A stretch of 64,000 nucleotides of DNA from Frondihabitans sp. PAMC 28766 (GTDB taxonomy: Bacteria > Actinomycetota > Actinomycetes > Actinomycetales > Microbacteriaceae), in assembly GCF_001577365.1 (NCBI RefSeq), contig NZ_CP014513.1, positions 2,108,001 to 2,172,000 on the forward strand, given 5' to 3'. The position numbers and the translations under genes were made by a program. Every line of letters starts with the position of its first letter. Position 1 is the stretch's first letter. This document shows, in pieces, positions 7,831-15,984 of the stretch. A model generated the notes under the pieces. The model ran no database searches. It saw only the letters and a program-made list of their open reading frames with translations, and had not been told where the DNA came from.

Positions 7831-9285
7831 GTGGAGCTTCGCGATTACATCACGGTGTTGCGCAAGGGATGGGTGCTCATCCTGGTGCTGGCACTCGTCG
7901 GCGTGGCCGCCGCAGCGGCCTATTCGATCGTCAAGAAGCCGGTGTTCAGCGCCTCGGCGCAGGTCTTCGTCTCGACGCAGTCGTCGGGCAGCGTGACCGA
8001 TCTGGTGCAGGGCTCGACGTTCACGCAGCAGCGGGTGACCACCTACGCGAACCTCGTGACGACCCCGATCGTGCTGCTGCCGGTCGCCACCAGCCTCAAG
8101 CTGAACCTCACTGCCGCGCAGCTGGCGGCGATGGTCTCGGCCGACGCCCCGCTCAACACGACCCTGATCCAGATCACGGCGACGTCGACGAACGCAGTCG
8201 AGGCGGCGAATATCGCGAATGCGACGTCGCAGAGCCTGACGAACGTGGTGCAGCAGATCGAGGCGACCGGTGCCACCGACACCTCGCAGGTGAAGCTGAC
8301 TCGAGTGCAGGAGGCGCAGGTGCCGAGCGCGCCGGTCAGCCCGAAGGTGCCGCTGAACGTGATCCTGGGCCTGCTCGTCGGTCTCGCTCTCGGCGTCGGC
8401 ATCGCCGTGCTGCGGGAGGCCCTCGACAACCGGGTGCGCAACGAGGCGGACGTCGAGCGGATCACCGACGCGCCGATCGTCGGCGGCATCGCGTACGACT
8501 CGAAAGCGTCGACGCGCCCCCTGATCGTGCAGGCCGACCCGCGGAGCCCCCGGTCGGAGTCGTTCCGCACGCTGCGCACGAACCTGCAGTTCTTGGACAT
8601 CGAGGGCAAGGCGCGCAGCTTCGTCGTCACCAGCTCGGTCCAGTCGGAGGGCAAGAGCACCACCGTCGCGAACCTCGCCATCACGCTCGAGAACGCCGGC
8701 TATCGCGTCATCGTGATCGACGCCGACCTGCGGCGCCCGAAGCTCGCGACCTACATGGGCCTCGAGGGCGCGGTCGGCCTCACCGACGTGCTGATCGGCC
8801 GTGCCGAGTTGCAGGATGTCGTGCAACCCTGGGGCCGCGGCTCTCTGCACGTGCTGCCCGCGGGCCAGATCCCGCCGAACCCGAGCGAGCTGCTCGGCTC
8901 GCGCCAGATGCAGAACCTGATCCAGCAGCTCGAGCAGCAGTACGAGTACGTGCTGTTCGACGCCCCGCCGCTCTTGCCCGTGACCGACGCGGCGATCCTG
9001 GCCAAGAGCGCCAGCGGCGCCATCGTCGTCGTGGCGGCCGCTCGCACGCTCAAGAACCAGTTGAGCGGCGCCGTCGCCACCCTCGAGAACGTCGGCGCGC
9101 CCGTGTCGGGCATCGTGCTCACGATGATGCCGACGAAGGGCCCGGACGCCTACGGCTACGGCCGCTACGGTTACGCCTCGGGCTACGGGGTGCCCGACGA
9201 CAAGGGCGGCGACAAGGGCTCTGACAACGAGCGCGACACCGAGCCGGTCGCCCTGCCCGTCGGCGTCCGCCGGACCTCGCGGTGA
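7831..9285 (+). CDS. Chain-length regulator fused to BY-type tyrosine autokinase (Wzc-like)
   Basis: The 484-residue protein combines a Wzz-type polysaccharide co-polymerase with a cytoplasmic bacterial tyrosine kinase. Two membrane helices (about residues 15-35 and 172-192) bracket an extracellular part. The kinase half has Walker A (SSVQSEGKSTTVANLA), Walker A' (VIVIDADLRRPKLAT) and Walker B (YVLFDAPPLL). The C-terminus has a Tyr cluster (DAYGYGRYGYASGYG), the expected autophosphorylation site. It should control length and export of the polysaccharide made by the neighbouring genes. Start is GTG at 7831 with GGGGAGG ten bases upstream. Its stop overlaps the phosphatase start by four bases, so kinase and phosphatase are coupled as wzb/wzc are in colanic acid loci. 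Confidence 0.93.
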   Translation: MELRDYITVLRKGWVLILVLALVGVAAAAAYSIVKKPVFSASAQVFVSTQSSGSVTDLVQGSTFTQQRVTTYANLVTTPIVLLPVATSLKLNLTAAQLAAMVSADAPLNTTLIQITATSTNAVEAANIANATSQSLTNVVQQIEATGATDTSQVKLTRVQEAQVPSAPVSPKVPLNVILGLLVGLALGVGIAVLREALDNRVRNEADVERITDAPIVGGIAYDSKASTRPLIVQADPRSPRSESFRTLRTNLQFLDIEGKARSFVVTSSVQSEGKSTTVANLAITLENAGYRVIVIDADLRRPKLATYMGLEGAVGLTDVLIGRAELQDVVQPWGRGSLHVLPAGQIPPNPSELLGSRQMQNLIQQLEQQYEYVLFDAPPLLPVTDAAILAKSASGAIVVVAAARTLKNQLSGAVATLENVGAPVSGIVLTMMPTKGPDAYGYGRYGYASGYGVPDDKGGDKGSDNERDTEPVALPVGVRRTSR

Positions 9286-9926
9286 GACCGGACGGCTCCC
9301 CGTTCGTCGTGCTGACGGTCTGCACGGGCAACATCTGCCGTTCGCCGCTGGCCGAGCAGCTGCTGCGGGCCCGCCTGGACGCTGCCGAGGGCACCTCGAC
9401 GGCGAACAGCGCCATGGCACACAACGCCACGCTGCACGGCTTCACGATCCACAGCGCCGGCACGATCGCCGACGACGGCGAGCCGATGGACGAGACGGCT
9501 GCCGAGATGTCGAGGCGCTATGGCGGCGCCCCTGACGAGCACCGCGCGCAGCACCTCCGCGCCGGCCTCGTCGCCGAGTCGCACCTCGTGCTGACGGCGA
9601 CCCGCGCTCACCGCGCCGCCGTCGTGCAGCTACTGCCGCGCGCCAGCCGCTTCACCTTCACCCTGAACCAGTTCGCCCGGCTGATCGCCGCCGTCGACCC
9701 GGCCGACCGTGCCGCGTGGCACCAGCCGGAGGACGTCGTCGCCTCAGCCGCGGCCCTGCGCGGCGTCGTCGTGCCGCCCGACGACGAGCGCGACGACGAC
9801 ATCGTCGACCCGTATCAGCGGGGTCTCGTCGTCCACGAAGAGGCGGCGGCCGAGATCGACGCCGACGTGGCCGTGATCGCGGCGGCCTTCGGTGAGCTGC
9901 CTCCGCTCGGGCAGGCTGGGGCCTGA
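9282..9926 (+). CDS. Low-molecular-weight protein-tyrosine phosphatase (Wzb-like)
   Basis: The product should dephosphorylate the Tyr cluster of the upstream kinase. The P-loop VCTGNICRSPLAEQLLRARL (CX5R) stands at the N-terminus as the family requires, and IVDPYQRG near residue 170 supplies the general-acid Asp-Pro. At 214 residues it is longer than the usual 150-160. The extra length lies mainly between the P-loop and the DP motif (GEPMDETAAEMSRRYGG and an acidic stretch PDDERDDD). The GTG start overlaps the preceding stop (GTGA) and the stop overlaps the next start (ATGA). Confidence 0.93.
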   Translation: MRPDGSPFVVLTVCTGNICRSPLAEQLLRARLDAAEGTSTANSAMAHNATLHGFTIHSAGTIADDGEPMDETAAEMSRRYGGAPDEHRAQHLRAGLVAESHLVLTATRAHRAAVVQLLPRASRFTFTLNQFARLIAAVDPADRAAWHQPEDVVASAAALRGVVVPPDDERDDDIVDPYQRGLVVHEEAAAEIDADVAVIAAAFGELPPLGQAGA

Positions 9927-10957
9927 TGGCGAGACCGTGGGGGAGGGGCCGCACCCCGCTGCTCGAGTCGCGCTGGCGTTTCGTCGTGCTCGGCGGCCTC
10001 GCGGCGTTCGTGGTGCTCGACATCGTGCTCGTCGTGATCGCCGCCCACGGCGTCGCCCCGCAGCCGGCGACGACGCCCGGGCCGATCCCGACCTACACGA
10101 GCACCCCGACGCCCGAGCCGACCGCCGGATCGACGCCTACCCCGTCGCCCTCGGCGACCACGGGTGCGGGCAGCGATGCCGCGGCGTCCGGGGCATCGTC
10201 GACCACCGGCCCCGCGCCGCTGATCTCTGCCGTGAGCGCGACCGAAGCCTGGCGCGCCACCTCCGGCACCTGCCCCACGAGCGACGGCAGCACCGCGGCG
10301 ACCGCCACGGTCGCGACCGTCGAGCACACCACCGACGGCGGCGCCACCTGGTCGCCCGTCTCGCTGGGCGCGCAGGCCGTCGACACCGTCGTCGCCCTCG
10401 ACGGCGGCTCGTCGCGCACCGTCGTGGTCGGCGGCGACGGTTCGTCGTGCGCGGTCGCCGCGGCTGAGTCGTTCACGAGTGGAATGTTCTGGGCGGCATC
10501 GCCCTCGAGCCTCACCTCGTCGGCCTACATCGTGCCGTCGGCCTCGTCGCTGCACCTCACGTCCGGGGCCGCCGCGTCGCCGTGCACTGCCCCCGAGAGC
10601 GTCGTCGAGGGCGCCACCGAGACGGCGGTCGTCTGCTCTGACGGGTTGCAGGTGCGGGCGGGCGCAGGATCCTGGTCTCGCGTGGGCGTGTCGGGCATCG
10701 TCGCCATCGCACCCACGACCGGCTCGTTCACGATCGCTCGCACGGGGGTGAAGGGCTGCGCCGGCCTCGACGTCGAATCGCTGGCAGTGCCGGTGACCGC
10801 CTCGTCGACCGCGACGGCTCTCGGGTGCGCGAGCATCGCCGACCGTGCCGCGCCTCTGACCGCGGCGACGGTCGCGCTCTCGCGCACCGGCTCGGACGTG
10901 TGGCTGTGGGTGGGTGGGAAGACGCTGGTGTCGACGGATGGCGGGGTCACGTGGTGA
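9926..10957 (+). CDS. Membrane-anchored BNR/YCF48-like protein of the polysaccharide operon
   Basis: Function unknown. The 343-residue product has an N-terminal membrane anchor (FVVLGGLAAFVVLDIVLVVI, about residues 17-36), a Pro/Thr/Ser-rich linker (TPGPIPTYTSTPTPEPTAGS), then an extracellular domain with sialidase-type Asp-box turns: HTTDGGATWSP near residue 135 and VSTDGGVTW at the very end. Such beta-propeller repeats occur in sialidases and in YCF48-like assembly factors; the second repeat is cut off by the stop, so a complete propeller is not present. It is coupled by 4-base overlaps to both neighbours, so it probably works in the same export or initiation step. Confidence 0.6.
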   Translation: MARPWGRGRTPLLESRWRFVVLGGLAAFVVLDIVLVVIAAHGVAPQPATTPGPIPTYTSTPTPEPTAGSTPTPSPSATTGAGSDAAASGASSTTGPAPLISAVSATEAWRATSGTCPTSDGSTAATATVATVEHTTDGGATWSPVSLGAQAVDTVVALDGGSSRTVVVGGDGSSCAVAAAESFTSGMFWAASPSSLTSSAYIVPSASSLHLTSGAAASPCTAPESVVEGATETAVVCSDGLQVRAGAGSWSRVGVSGIVAIAPTTGSFTIARTGVKGCAGLDVESLAVPVTASSTATALGCASIADRAAPLTAATVALSRTGSDVWLWVGGKTLVSTDGGVTW

Positions 10958-12417
10958 CGACGCAGGGGGCCGGCACGACGAACACCTGGACCCAGGCGTA
11001 CGCGCGGCGCCTCCGCGTGACCGACCTGCTCGTGCTGGTGTGGGTGGTGTTCGGGGTGCAGATCGCCTACTTCGGGTTCGACAGCCAGAACGTGTCGATC
11101 GCGAACAACCGCAACGACCTCGCCATCGGCTACACCGCGGTGTCGGTCGTGGTGATCCTGGCCTGGATGGTGATGCTGTCGCTCTACGACACCCGCAACT
11201 ACCGGGTGATCGGCGGCGGCTCGGGCGAGTACCGCCAGATCGTCGACTGCAGCGTGCGGCTGTTCGGTCTCGTGGCGATCTTCGCCTTCCTGTTCAAGGT
11301 CGAGCTGGCGCGCGGCTACATCCTGATCGCGCTGCCGCTCGGGGTGCTGGTGCTGTTGTTCTCGCGCTGGATGTGGCGGCAGTGGCTCGGGGTGAAGCGC
11401 AACCTGGGCGAGTACACGGCGCGCGTGCTGCTGGTCGGCACCGAAGAGACGGCGCTGCACTTCCAGCGCGAGCTGGCCCGCCACCCCGAAGAGGGTTACC
11501 GCGTGGTCGCCGCCTGCATCCCCGGCGGGGTGCTCGGCAACCGGCTCACCGGCACGGATGTGCCGATCGTCGGGCCGATCACGGGGGCTCTCGACGCGCT
11601 CGAGACGTCAGGCGCCGACACCGTGGTGGTCACGGGCGCGTCCGAGCTCGGCCCGCAGGGTCTCCGTCAGCTCAGCTGGGGCCTCGAGGCCGGCCAGCAG
11701 CACCTGATCGTGGCGCCCAGCCTCACCGACATCGGCGGCCCCAGGATCAAGACGCGGCCGGTGGCAGGCCTGCCCCTGATCCACGTCGAGACGCCTCGTT
11801 ATGAGGGCAGCAAGCTCGTCGCCAAGCGCACCTTCGACATCGTCGGGTCGGCGCTCATGATCGCCGTGCTGTCGCCGCTGCTGCTCGTGCTCGCCCTACT
11901 GGTGAAGGCCTCGTCGCCGGGCCCGGTGCTCTACAAGCAAGAGCGGGTCGGGCTGAACGGCGACGCCTTCCACATGCTCAAGTTCCGGTCGATGCGAAAC
12001 GACGCCGACGCCGAGCTCGCGGCCCTTTTGGCATCGCAGGGCAGTTCTGACCGGCCCCTGTTCAAGGTGGCGAACGACCCCAGGGTCACCACGGTCGGGC
12101 GCACCTTGCGCAAACATTCCCTCGACGAATTCCCCCAGCTGTTCAACGTGCTGCTCGGCTCGATGAGCCTCGTCGGCCCCCGCCCCCAGCGAGACGGCGA
12201 GGTGGCGCTCTACGACGACGCGGCCCGCCGCCGCCTGTTGCTGAAGCCGGGCATGAGCGGCCTGTGGCAGGTCGGCGGGCGGTCGTCGCTCGGCTGGGAG
12301 GACGCCATCCGGCTCGACCTGTTCTATGTCGAGAACTGGTCGATCCTCGGTGACATCGTGATCCTGTGGCGCACCTTCCGTGCGGTGCTCGCGCCGTCGG
12401 CGGAGGAGGCGCACTAG
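10954..12417 (+). CDS. Polyprenyl-phosphate sugar phosphotransferase (WcaJ-like initiating enzyme)
   Basis: The 487-residue enzyme should transfer a sugar phosphate to undecaprenyl phosphate and so start the repeat unit. The N-terminal half has four hydrophobic helices and a nucleotide-binding-like domain (ARVLLVGTEETALHFQRELA). The C-terminal half is the bacterial sugar transferase domain: KRTFDIVGSALMIAVLSPLL, GPVLYKQERVGLNGDAF, LKFRSMRNDAD, RKHSLDEFPQLFNVLLGSMS, then LVGPRP. The GTG at 10954 overlaps the preceding stop (GTGA); the frame is open further upstream but inside the previous gene. The acceptor sugar cannot be told from sequence; glucose or galactose is usual for this clade. Confidence 0.92.
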   Translation: MTTQGAGTTNTWTQAYARRLRVTDLLVLVWVVFGVQIAYFGFDSQNVSIANNRNDLAIGYTAVSVVVILAWMVMLSLYDTRNYRVIGGGSGEYRQIVDCSVRLFGLVAIFAFLFKVELARGYILIALPLGVLVLLFSRWMWRQWLGVKRNLGEYTARVLLVGTEETALHFQRELARHPEEGYRVVAACIPGGVLGNRLTGTDVPIVGPITGALDALETSGADTVVVTGASELGPQGLRQLSWGLEAGQQHLIVAPSLTDIGGPRIKTRPVAGLPLIHVETPRYEGSKLVAKRTFDIVGSALMIAVLSPLLLVLALLVKASSPGPVLYKQERVGLNGDAFHMLKFRSMRNDADAELAALLASQGSSDRPLFKVANDPRVTTVGRTLRKHSLDEFPQLFNVLLGSMSLVGPRPQRDGEVALYDDAARRRLLLKPGMSGLWQVGGRSSLGWEDAIRLDLFYVENWSILGDIVILWRTFRAVLAPSAEEAH

Positions 12418-12444
12418 CGACCTGGCCCGCGGCGCTACCCCTGA

Positions 12445-12610
12445 ACTCTGCCGACCGGCAGGGACTCTGCCGACCGGCACGAACTCCGCGCCGCGGGCTA
12501 GAGCTTCTGCCGCATTCCGGAGTTCAGCGGCCCGCGCCAGCCCGCGCGATCCGCGCCAGCCCGGCCAGCCCGGCCAGCCCGGCCAGCCCGGCCAGCCCGG
12601 CCAGCCGCGC
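12445..12610. repeat. Short tandem repeats after the polysaccharide operon
   Basis: A 19-base near-repeat (actctgccgaccggca as core) occurs at 12445 and 12464. Then the 9-base unit cagcccggc is repeated five times perfectly at 12557-12601, with one further degenerate copy. This fills the space between the convergent genes ending at 12417 and 12619. Confidence 0.75.
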
Positions 12611-12618
12611 CAGCCCGC

Positions 12619-13473
12619 TCAGCTCGAGAAGGCCACCGTGACAGTGCCGCCGGCCCAGGTGACCGAGTACGTGTCGGATTGCAGGGTCATGCCGGTCTTG
12701 CCGAACTGCAGGCTGGCCGAGCACTCTGTCGACGCGTCGCCCGTTGCGCTGTTCGGGTCGCTGCTCGCCGCGATCAGGCAGAAGCCGGCGGGTTTGCCGA
12801 CCTGGCGGGCCACCCACACCGCCGCCGCGCCCCGGCCGGTGGCGACGCGTCGCGTGGACGAAGCCACGACGAGCGTCTCCTCGCCGAGCACGGCCGGGAC
12901 GGCGTCTTGCGCGGTGCGGGCGCGCGAGAGCAGCTTCTCGGCCGCGGCGACGTTCACCGACACCTTCCCACGCAGAGAGCCGTCTACCGGCGACAGCACG
13001 GTGGGGCTGCCGGAGCCGTCGAAGTGGGTCGAATCGGAGTCCGACCCACCGTCGGCGACAGCCCAGCCGGGTTGAGTCGTGTCGAGGTTCGTCACCGGCT
13101 CTGTTGTGGCGCGCGACGAGGCGGTGGCCGCGGTGTGCGGGCTGAGCAGAGCGCCGATCGCGATGCCGACGACGAGGGTGCCGGCGGTGGCCGCGGCGAT
13201 GGTGGCGATGAGGCGGCGACGGGGGTGGCTCGAGCGGCTCCGCGGCCTCAGCGGGGGTGACTCCGCGTCTGCCGCGAGCCCCGCCCCTCCCTCGACCTCT
13301 GCCTCTGGCTCCTGGGCCGCAGGCACCTCGTGCTCTAAGCCCGGGTCACCGTCAGCACGGGGCGGCTCAGCCGCCTCGGCCCACTGCCGCAGCGCGGCTG
13401 TTCTCTCGGCGGCGGTCGCACCCGCCCCGAACGCCGCCTGCTCCAGCTCTGCTTTCCGCGCCCCCGGCTCCAC
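12619..13473 (-). CDS. Single-pass membrane protein, function unknown
   Basis: I do not recognise the family. The 284-residue product has a cytoplasmic N-terminus with an acidic, Ala/Glu-rich stretch, a basic patch (RPRSRSSHPRRR) and one membrane helix (LIATIAAATAGTLVVGIAIG, about residues 88-107), then an extracellular domain of about 170 residues. That domain contains two Cys residues (FCLIAASS and TECSASLQF) that could form a disulphide. The N-terminal layout resembles proteins with an anti-sigma-like or regulatory cytoplasmic tail, but no zinc motif is visible. It is convergent with the initiating transferase. Confidence 0.7.
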   Translation of the reverse strand: MEPGARKAELEQAAFGAGATAAERTAALRQWAEAAEPPRADGDPGLEHEVPAAQEPEAEVEGGAGLAADAESPPLRPRSRSSHPRRRLIATIAAATAGTLVVGIAIGALLSPHTAATASSRATTEPVTNLDTTQPGWAVADGGSDSDSTHFDGSGSPTVLSPVDGSLRGKVSVNVAAAEKLLSRARTAQDAVPAVLGEETLVVASSTRRVATGRGAAAVWVARQVGKPAGFCLIAASSDPNSATGDASTECSASLQFGKTGMTLQSDTYSVTWAGGTVTVAFSS

Positions 13474-13535
13474 AGCCGAACAGTAGCCGATCCGCGTGAA
13501 CGCCGCACTGGCGCTTCAACTCGGGCCGGCCGGGG

Positions 13536-13934
13536 TCAGCTCTCGGTCGAAGGGCGGGGCTTTCCGTCAGAGTGCGCGAAGAGAAAGAGCTCGATGAGCA
13601 GGATCACGCCGCCCGGCACGAGCGTGCCGACGCCGAGCCAGAGCCAGGCGCTGGCGGCCGCGGCGCCGGGGTAGTTGAAGGTCGTCGAGGTGACGCCCTC
13701 GACGGAGTCGTAGGCGCTGGTGAGGGCGATGCGGCCCGCGATAGCGCTGACCAGCCCGAACACGGTGAGTGTGCCGCCGATCACCAGGATCCAGATGTGC
13801 GCCACTTGAGAGGAGGTCCACGGCGCTCGAGGCGGTTCGGCCGGCAGGTCTCGCGGCCCCGCCCGGAACAGCGACCGCTCGTTGGGCAGGCCGCGGGTGG
13901 GGCCGTCGGTCGGCGGCGTGGAGGCATTGCTCAT
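13536..13934 (-). CDS. Two-helix membrane protein, duplicated locus copy A
   Basis: The 132-residue protein has a polar N-terminus (MSNASTPPTDGPTRGLPNER), two hydrophobic helices (HIWILVIGGTLTVFGLVSAI and SAWLWLGVGTLVPGGVILLI) and a short polar tail. No family is recognised. ATG at 13934 follows TAGGTT by six bases on the minus strand, the leaderless pattern. The first 130 bases of the gene and its promoter region recur in decayed form at 16601-16780, next to the second copy of the 61-residue gene found at 14839. Confidence 0.7.
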   Translation of the reverse strand: MSNASTPPTDGPTRGLPNERSLFRAGPRDLPAEPPRAPWTSSQVAHIWILVIGGTLTVFGLVSAIAGRIALTSAYDSVEGVTSTTFNYPGAAAASAWLWLGVGTLVPGGVILLIELFLFAHSDGKPRPSTES

Positions 13935-14009
13935 GCCCCGAACCTAGCGACCCCTCGGCCGGCCCCAAAAGCCCCCGATCGAGAGTCGCCACAACGGGAG
14001 GAGGGATTG

Positions 14010-14465
14010 TCAGGCTCTGCCGACGGGAATGCCGCGTTCGCTCAGAGCTCTGAGCACGGCGAGTTCGGCGTCGGTCACCTCGAGAGTGACGACACCCCGG
14101 CGGCGTCGCCCCTTCGCAGGAACTGGTGGTGCCACGTCTTCGCGGTACCGCGCAAGCACGAGTCGCAGCCCTTCTCGCAACAACTCGCTCTTCTGCAGGT
14201 GCGTCACTGCCGCCACACTTTCGAGTTCGGCGGCTTGCTCGGCCGGGACACGAAATCGGAGAGTCGGCGACTCGCTTCCGGAGCTGCCGAGTGAGGCCCG
14301 TCCGCGGCGGGCGCGCTCCAGGACATCGCCGGCCGGCACGTCATCGTCGAGCAGCATCCTTCCGATCTCGCGTGCTTCGTCGCCCGTGATCGGAGCGGGC
14401 CGCTCGGGCCACGGTGTCAACGGCAGGTTCGGGTCGGCCAGTTGCTCGTTTGTACTCTTCGTCAT
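14010..14465 (-). CDS. Ribbon-helix-helix antitoxin
   Basis: The 151-residue protein carries a ribbon-helix-helix DNA-binding segment in its middle: PTLRFRVPAEQAAELESVAA followed by QKSELLREGLRLVLARY. The basic stretch PAKGRRRRG and a further alpha-beta tail follow. It lies downstream of the putative toxin with a 4-base overlap (ATGA), an order known from BrnTA- and HigBA-type modules. It should bind the toxin and repress the shared promoter. The pair sits exactly where the otherwise duplicated neighbourhood has an insertion relative to its second copy. Confidence 0.75.
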   Translation of the reverse strand: MTKSTNEQLADPNLPLTPWPERPAPITGDEAREIGRMLLDDDVPAGDVLERARRGRASLGSSGSESPTLRFRVPAEQAAELESVAAVTHLQKSELLREGLRLVLARYREDVAPPVPAKGRRRRGVVTLEVTDAELAVLRALSERGIPVGRA

Positions 14466-14737
14466 CTTCTCGTCGCCTCCTCGAGGAAAGGCCGAAACCT
14501 CGGCCCCAACTCCATTGCGTGGAACACATTCTTGTCACCGGACGGCAGAGCTCGGATCGGGAGCTCGATCCAGCGCTCGGTCTGCCCGTGTGGATGCCCG
14601 ATAATGAGCAGCACCTCGGACTCGATCAGTTCGACCACGGCCGGGTTGCCGATCGCGAATTCCTGGTCTTCCTCCGGGACGCCGTGTTTGCGGGACGAGG
14701 AAGAAAAGGAAATCGGAGCCATCCCCAATTGTGCCAC
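14462..14737 (-). CDS. Putative BrnT-like toxin
   Basis: The 91-residue product has the pattern RKHGVPEEDQEFAI at the N-terminus and VFHAMELGPRFRPFLEE at the C-terminus. Actinobacterial toxins of the BrnT/RelE-like fold, as I remember them, share the KHG...E and HAM.LR.K/R layout; they cleave RNA. The family call is inference from this pattern. The frame opens with GTG at 14737; ATG at 14722 is an alternative start. A 7-base inverted repeat in AT-rich DNA covers the start, a likely autoregulatory operator. Toxin-first order and coupling to an RHH protein support a type II toxin-antitoxin system. Confidence 0.65.
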   Translation of the reverse strand: MAQLGMAPISFSSSSRKHGVPEEDQEFAIGNPAVVELIESEVLLIIGHPHGQTERWIELPIRALPSGDKNVFHAMELGPRFRPFLEEATRR

Positions 14738-14756
14738 GAAAATAATTCTGTGGTAC
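14731..14756. promoter_or_regulatory. Candidate operator of the toxin-antitoxin pair
   Basis: GTGCCAC (14731-14737) and GTGGTAC (14750-14756) form an inverted repeat with one mismatch around the AT-rich core gaaaataattct. It overlaps the toxin start codon, the usual place for autoregulation by an RHH antitoxin. Confidence 0.45.
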
Positions 14757-14838
14757 GAATGCTTTACTGAGTGCGCATCGGTTTTGAGGTGACTGAGGCG
14801 CCAAGCACCGCCACCGTCCGCGTGACTAGGCTCGCGGC

Positions 14839-15024
14839 ATGTCTCTGCATCCTTCTCAGAAGTTCGTCACCGTCACCGCGAAGAACCTCGAGGCGGCCGC
14901 GAACGCCCTCACCGAGGCCATCGCGCCCTACCCGAACGCGCGCGTCACGTCGCTCGTCGAGCAGACCAACACGACCACACGCTTCGGGGTGGTCTCGCTG
15001 CTCGCCGTCGTCGACCACGAGTAG
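14839..15024 (+). CDS. 61-residue protein, copy A (possible dodecin-like topology)
   Basis: Function unknown. The sequence predicts strand (KFVTVTA), helix (NLEAAANALTEAIAPYP), strand (ARVTSLVEQTNTTT), strand (FGVVSLLAVVDHE), the beta-alpha-beta-beta order of dodecins, although no dodecin sequence signature is clear. A second gene at 16877 encodes a protein differing at only three positions, which shows the frame is under selection or recently copied. TAGGCT stands six bases before the ATG, so the mRNA should be leaderless. The gene lies immediately after the toxin-antitoxin insertion and before a strong hairpin shared with the convergent SDR gene. Confidence 0.7.
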   Translation: MSLHPSQKFVTVTAKNLEAAANALTEAIAPYPNARVTSLVEQTNTTTRFGVVSLLAVVDHE

Positions 15025-15052
15025 CCCCGAGGCGACTCCGGTGCGCTGCGGA

Positions 15053-15108
15053 CACGATTTCGGCCGAGGTCCCAGCGCCGCGGCCCTGGGACCTCGGCCG
15101 AAATCGTG
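15053..15108. terminator. Long hairpin between convergent genes
   Basis: Perfect 23-base arms (15053-15075 and 15086-15108) enclose a 10-base loop. It lies between the 61-residue gene and the SDR gene, which end towards each other. The inner part (tttcggccgaggtcccag, then cgccgcgg) recurs in the hairpin at 46271. Confidence 0.8.
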
Positions 15109-15171
15109 CCCCTCGATGATCGCTCGCGCAGGGCGGCTTTCCACCCGCGGAGGGCGAGCGCCCGCACGCCC

Positions 15172-15894
15172 CTACAGCGACGCCAGGTCGAACGCCAGCG
15201 ACGGCCCAGCGAGCGTCTTCTTCGCCTCGGCACTCATTGGGTCCAGGATCTCGACGTCGCCGGCCTCGAGACCGTCGAGCGCGAGTCGCGCGAGTGCAGC
15301 GGGCTCGATCAGAAGGTGCTCGGGTAACGGAAGCCCCTGGGCGGTGGCGAAGTCGCGGAGCGTCTTCGTGGCGATGAGCCCGGGCACCAGGGCGCTGACC
15401 AGGGTGTTCTGGCCGGCCAGCTCGACGCGGACGCCGTTGGTCAGGCCCCACTCGGCCGACTTCGCCGCCGCGTAGGAGGTGTTGCCGTCGACGGTGTTCC
15501 AGGCCGCCGCCGACAGGACGTTCAGGATCGCGCCGCCGCCGTTCCGGGCGAGCACCGGGGCGAAGGCACGGATCATCGTGAGGGCGCCGTAGTAGTTCGA
15601 GTCCATGACCGCGCGGATCCTGTCGAGGTCGCCGGTGACGAGGTTTCCGCCGTCGGTGAAGGCCGCGTTGTTGATCAGGATGTCGACGTCGCCGGCAGCC
15701 GCGGCAGCCGCATCGACGGACGCCTGGTCGGTGATGTCGAGGGACAGCACCTCGGCTCCGGGCAGGTCGACGAGCTCGGGTCGGCGAGCCGTCGCGTACA
15801 CCTTCGCGCCGCGACGCAGCAGCTCGGTGGCCAGGGCGAGACCCAGGCCTCGGTTGCTGCCGGTGACGAGAGCGGTTGAGCCGGCGATTTCCAT
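15172..15894 (-). CDS. SDR family oxidoreductase
   Basis: The 240-residue enzyme is a classical short-chain dehydrogenase. TGSNRGLGLALA is the glycine-rich NAD(P) loop, LSLDIT and NNAAF follow, and the active site is Ser in VLSAAAWN with YAAAK (Tyr and Lys). The substrate is unknown. ATG at 15894 is preceded by GGAGG with five bases between, so it is preferred over the ATG four codons upstream that lies within this site. The gene diverges from a TetR regulator, and two matching 21-base palindromes fill the space, so it is most probably the target of that repressor. Confidence 0.9.
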   Translation of the reverse strand: MEIAGSTALVTGSNRGLGLALATELLRRGAKVYATARRPELVDLPGAEVLSLDITDQASVDAAAAAAGDVDILINNAAFTDGGNLVTGDLDRIRAVMDSNYYGALTMIRAFAPVLARNGGGAILNVLSAAAWNTVDGNTSYAAAKSAEWGLTNGVRVELAGQNTLVSALVPGLIATKTLRDFATAQGLPLPEHLLIEPAALARLALDGLEAGDVEILDPMSAEAKKTLAGPSLAFDLASL

Positions 15895-15907
15895 GTGTTC
15901 CTCCATA

Positions 15908-15969
15908 AAGTGACCGTGCGGTTATCTTGCGATCTCACTGTAGATACAAAGTGACCCACCGGTCAACTT
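15908..15969. promoter_or_regulatory. Twin operators in the SDR-TetR divergent promoter
   Basis: Two related 21-base sites stand 41 bases apart, at 15908-15928 and 15949-15969. Both begin AAGTGACC, have a 4-base spacer, and end GGTTATCTT or GGTCAACTT, so each is an imperfect palindrome. The first covers a possible SDR -10 (GATAAC on the minus strand, 17 bases from TTGTAT). The second ends just before TAGGAT at 15972-15977, the -10 of the regulator. Confidence 0.65.
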
Positions 15970-15971
15970 GC

Positions 15972-15977
15972 TAGGAT
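15972..15977 (+). promoter_or_regulatory. -10 box of the TetR gene
   Basis: TAGGAT lies seven bases before the ATG at 15985, giving a leaderless transcript, and directly follows the second operator. Confidence 0.5.
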
Positions 15978-15984
15978 CAGCCGC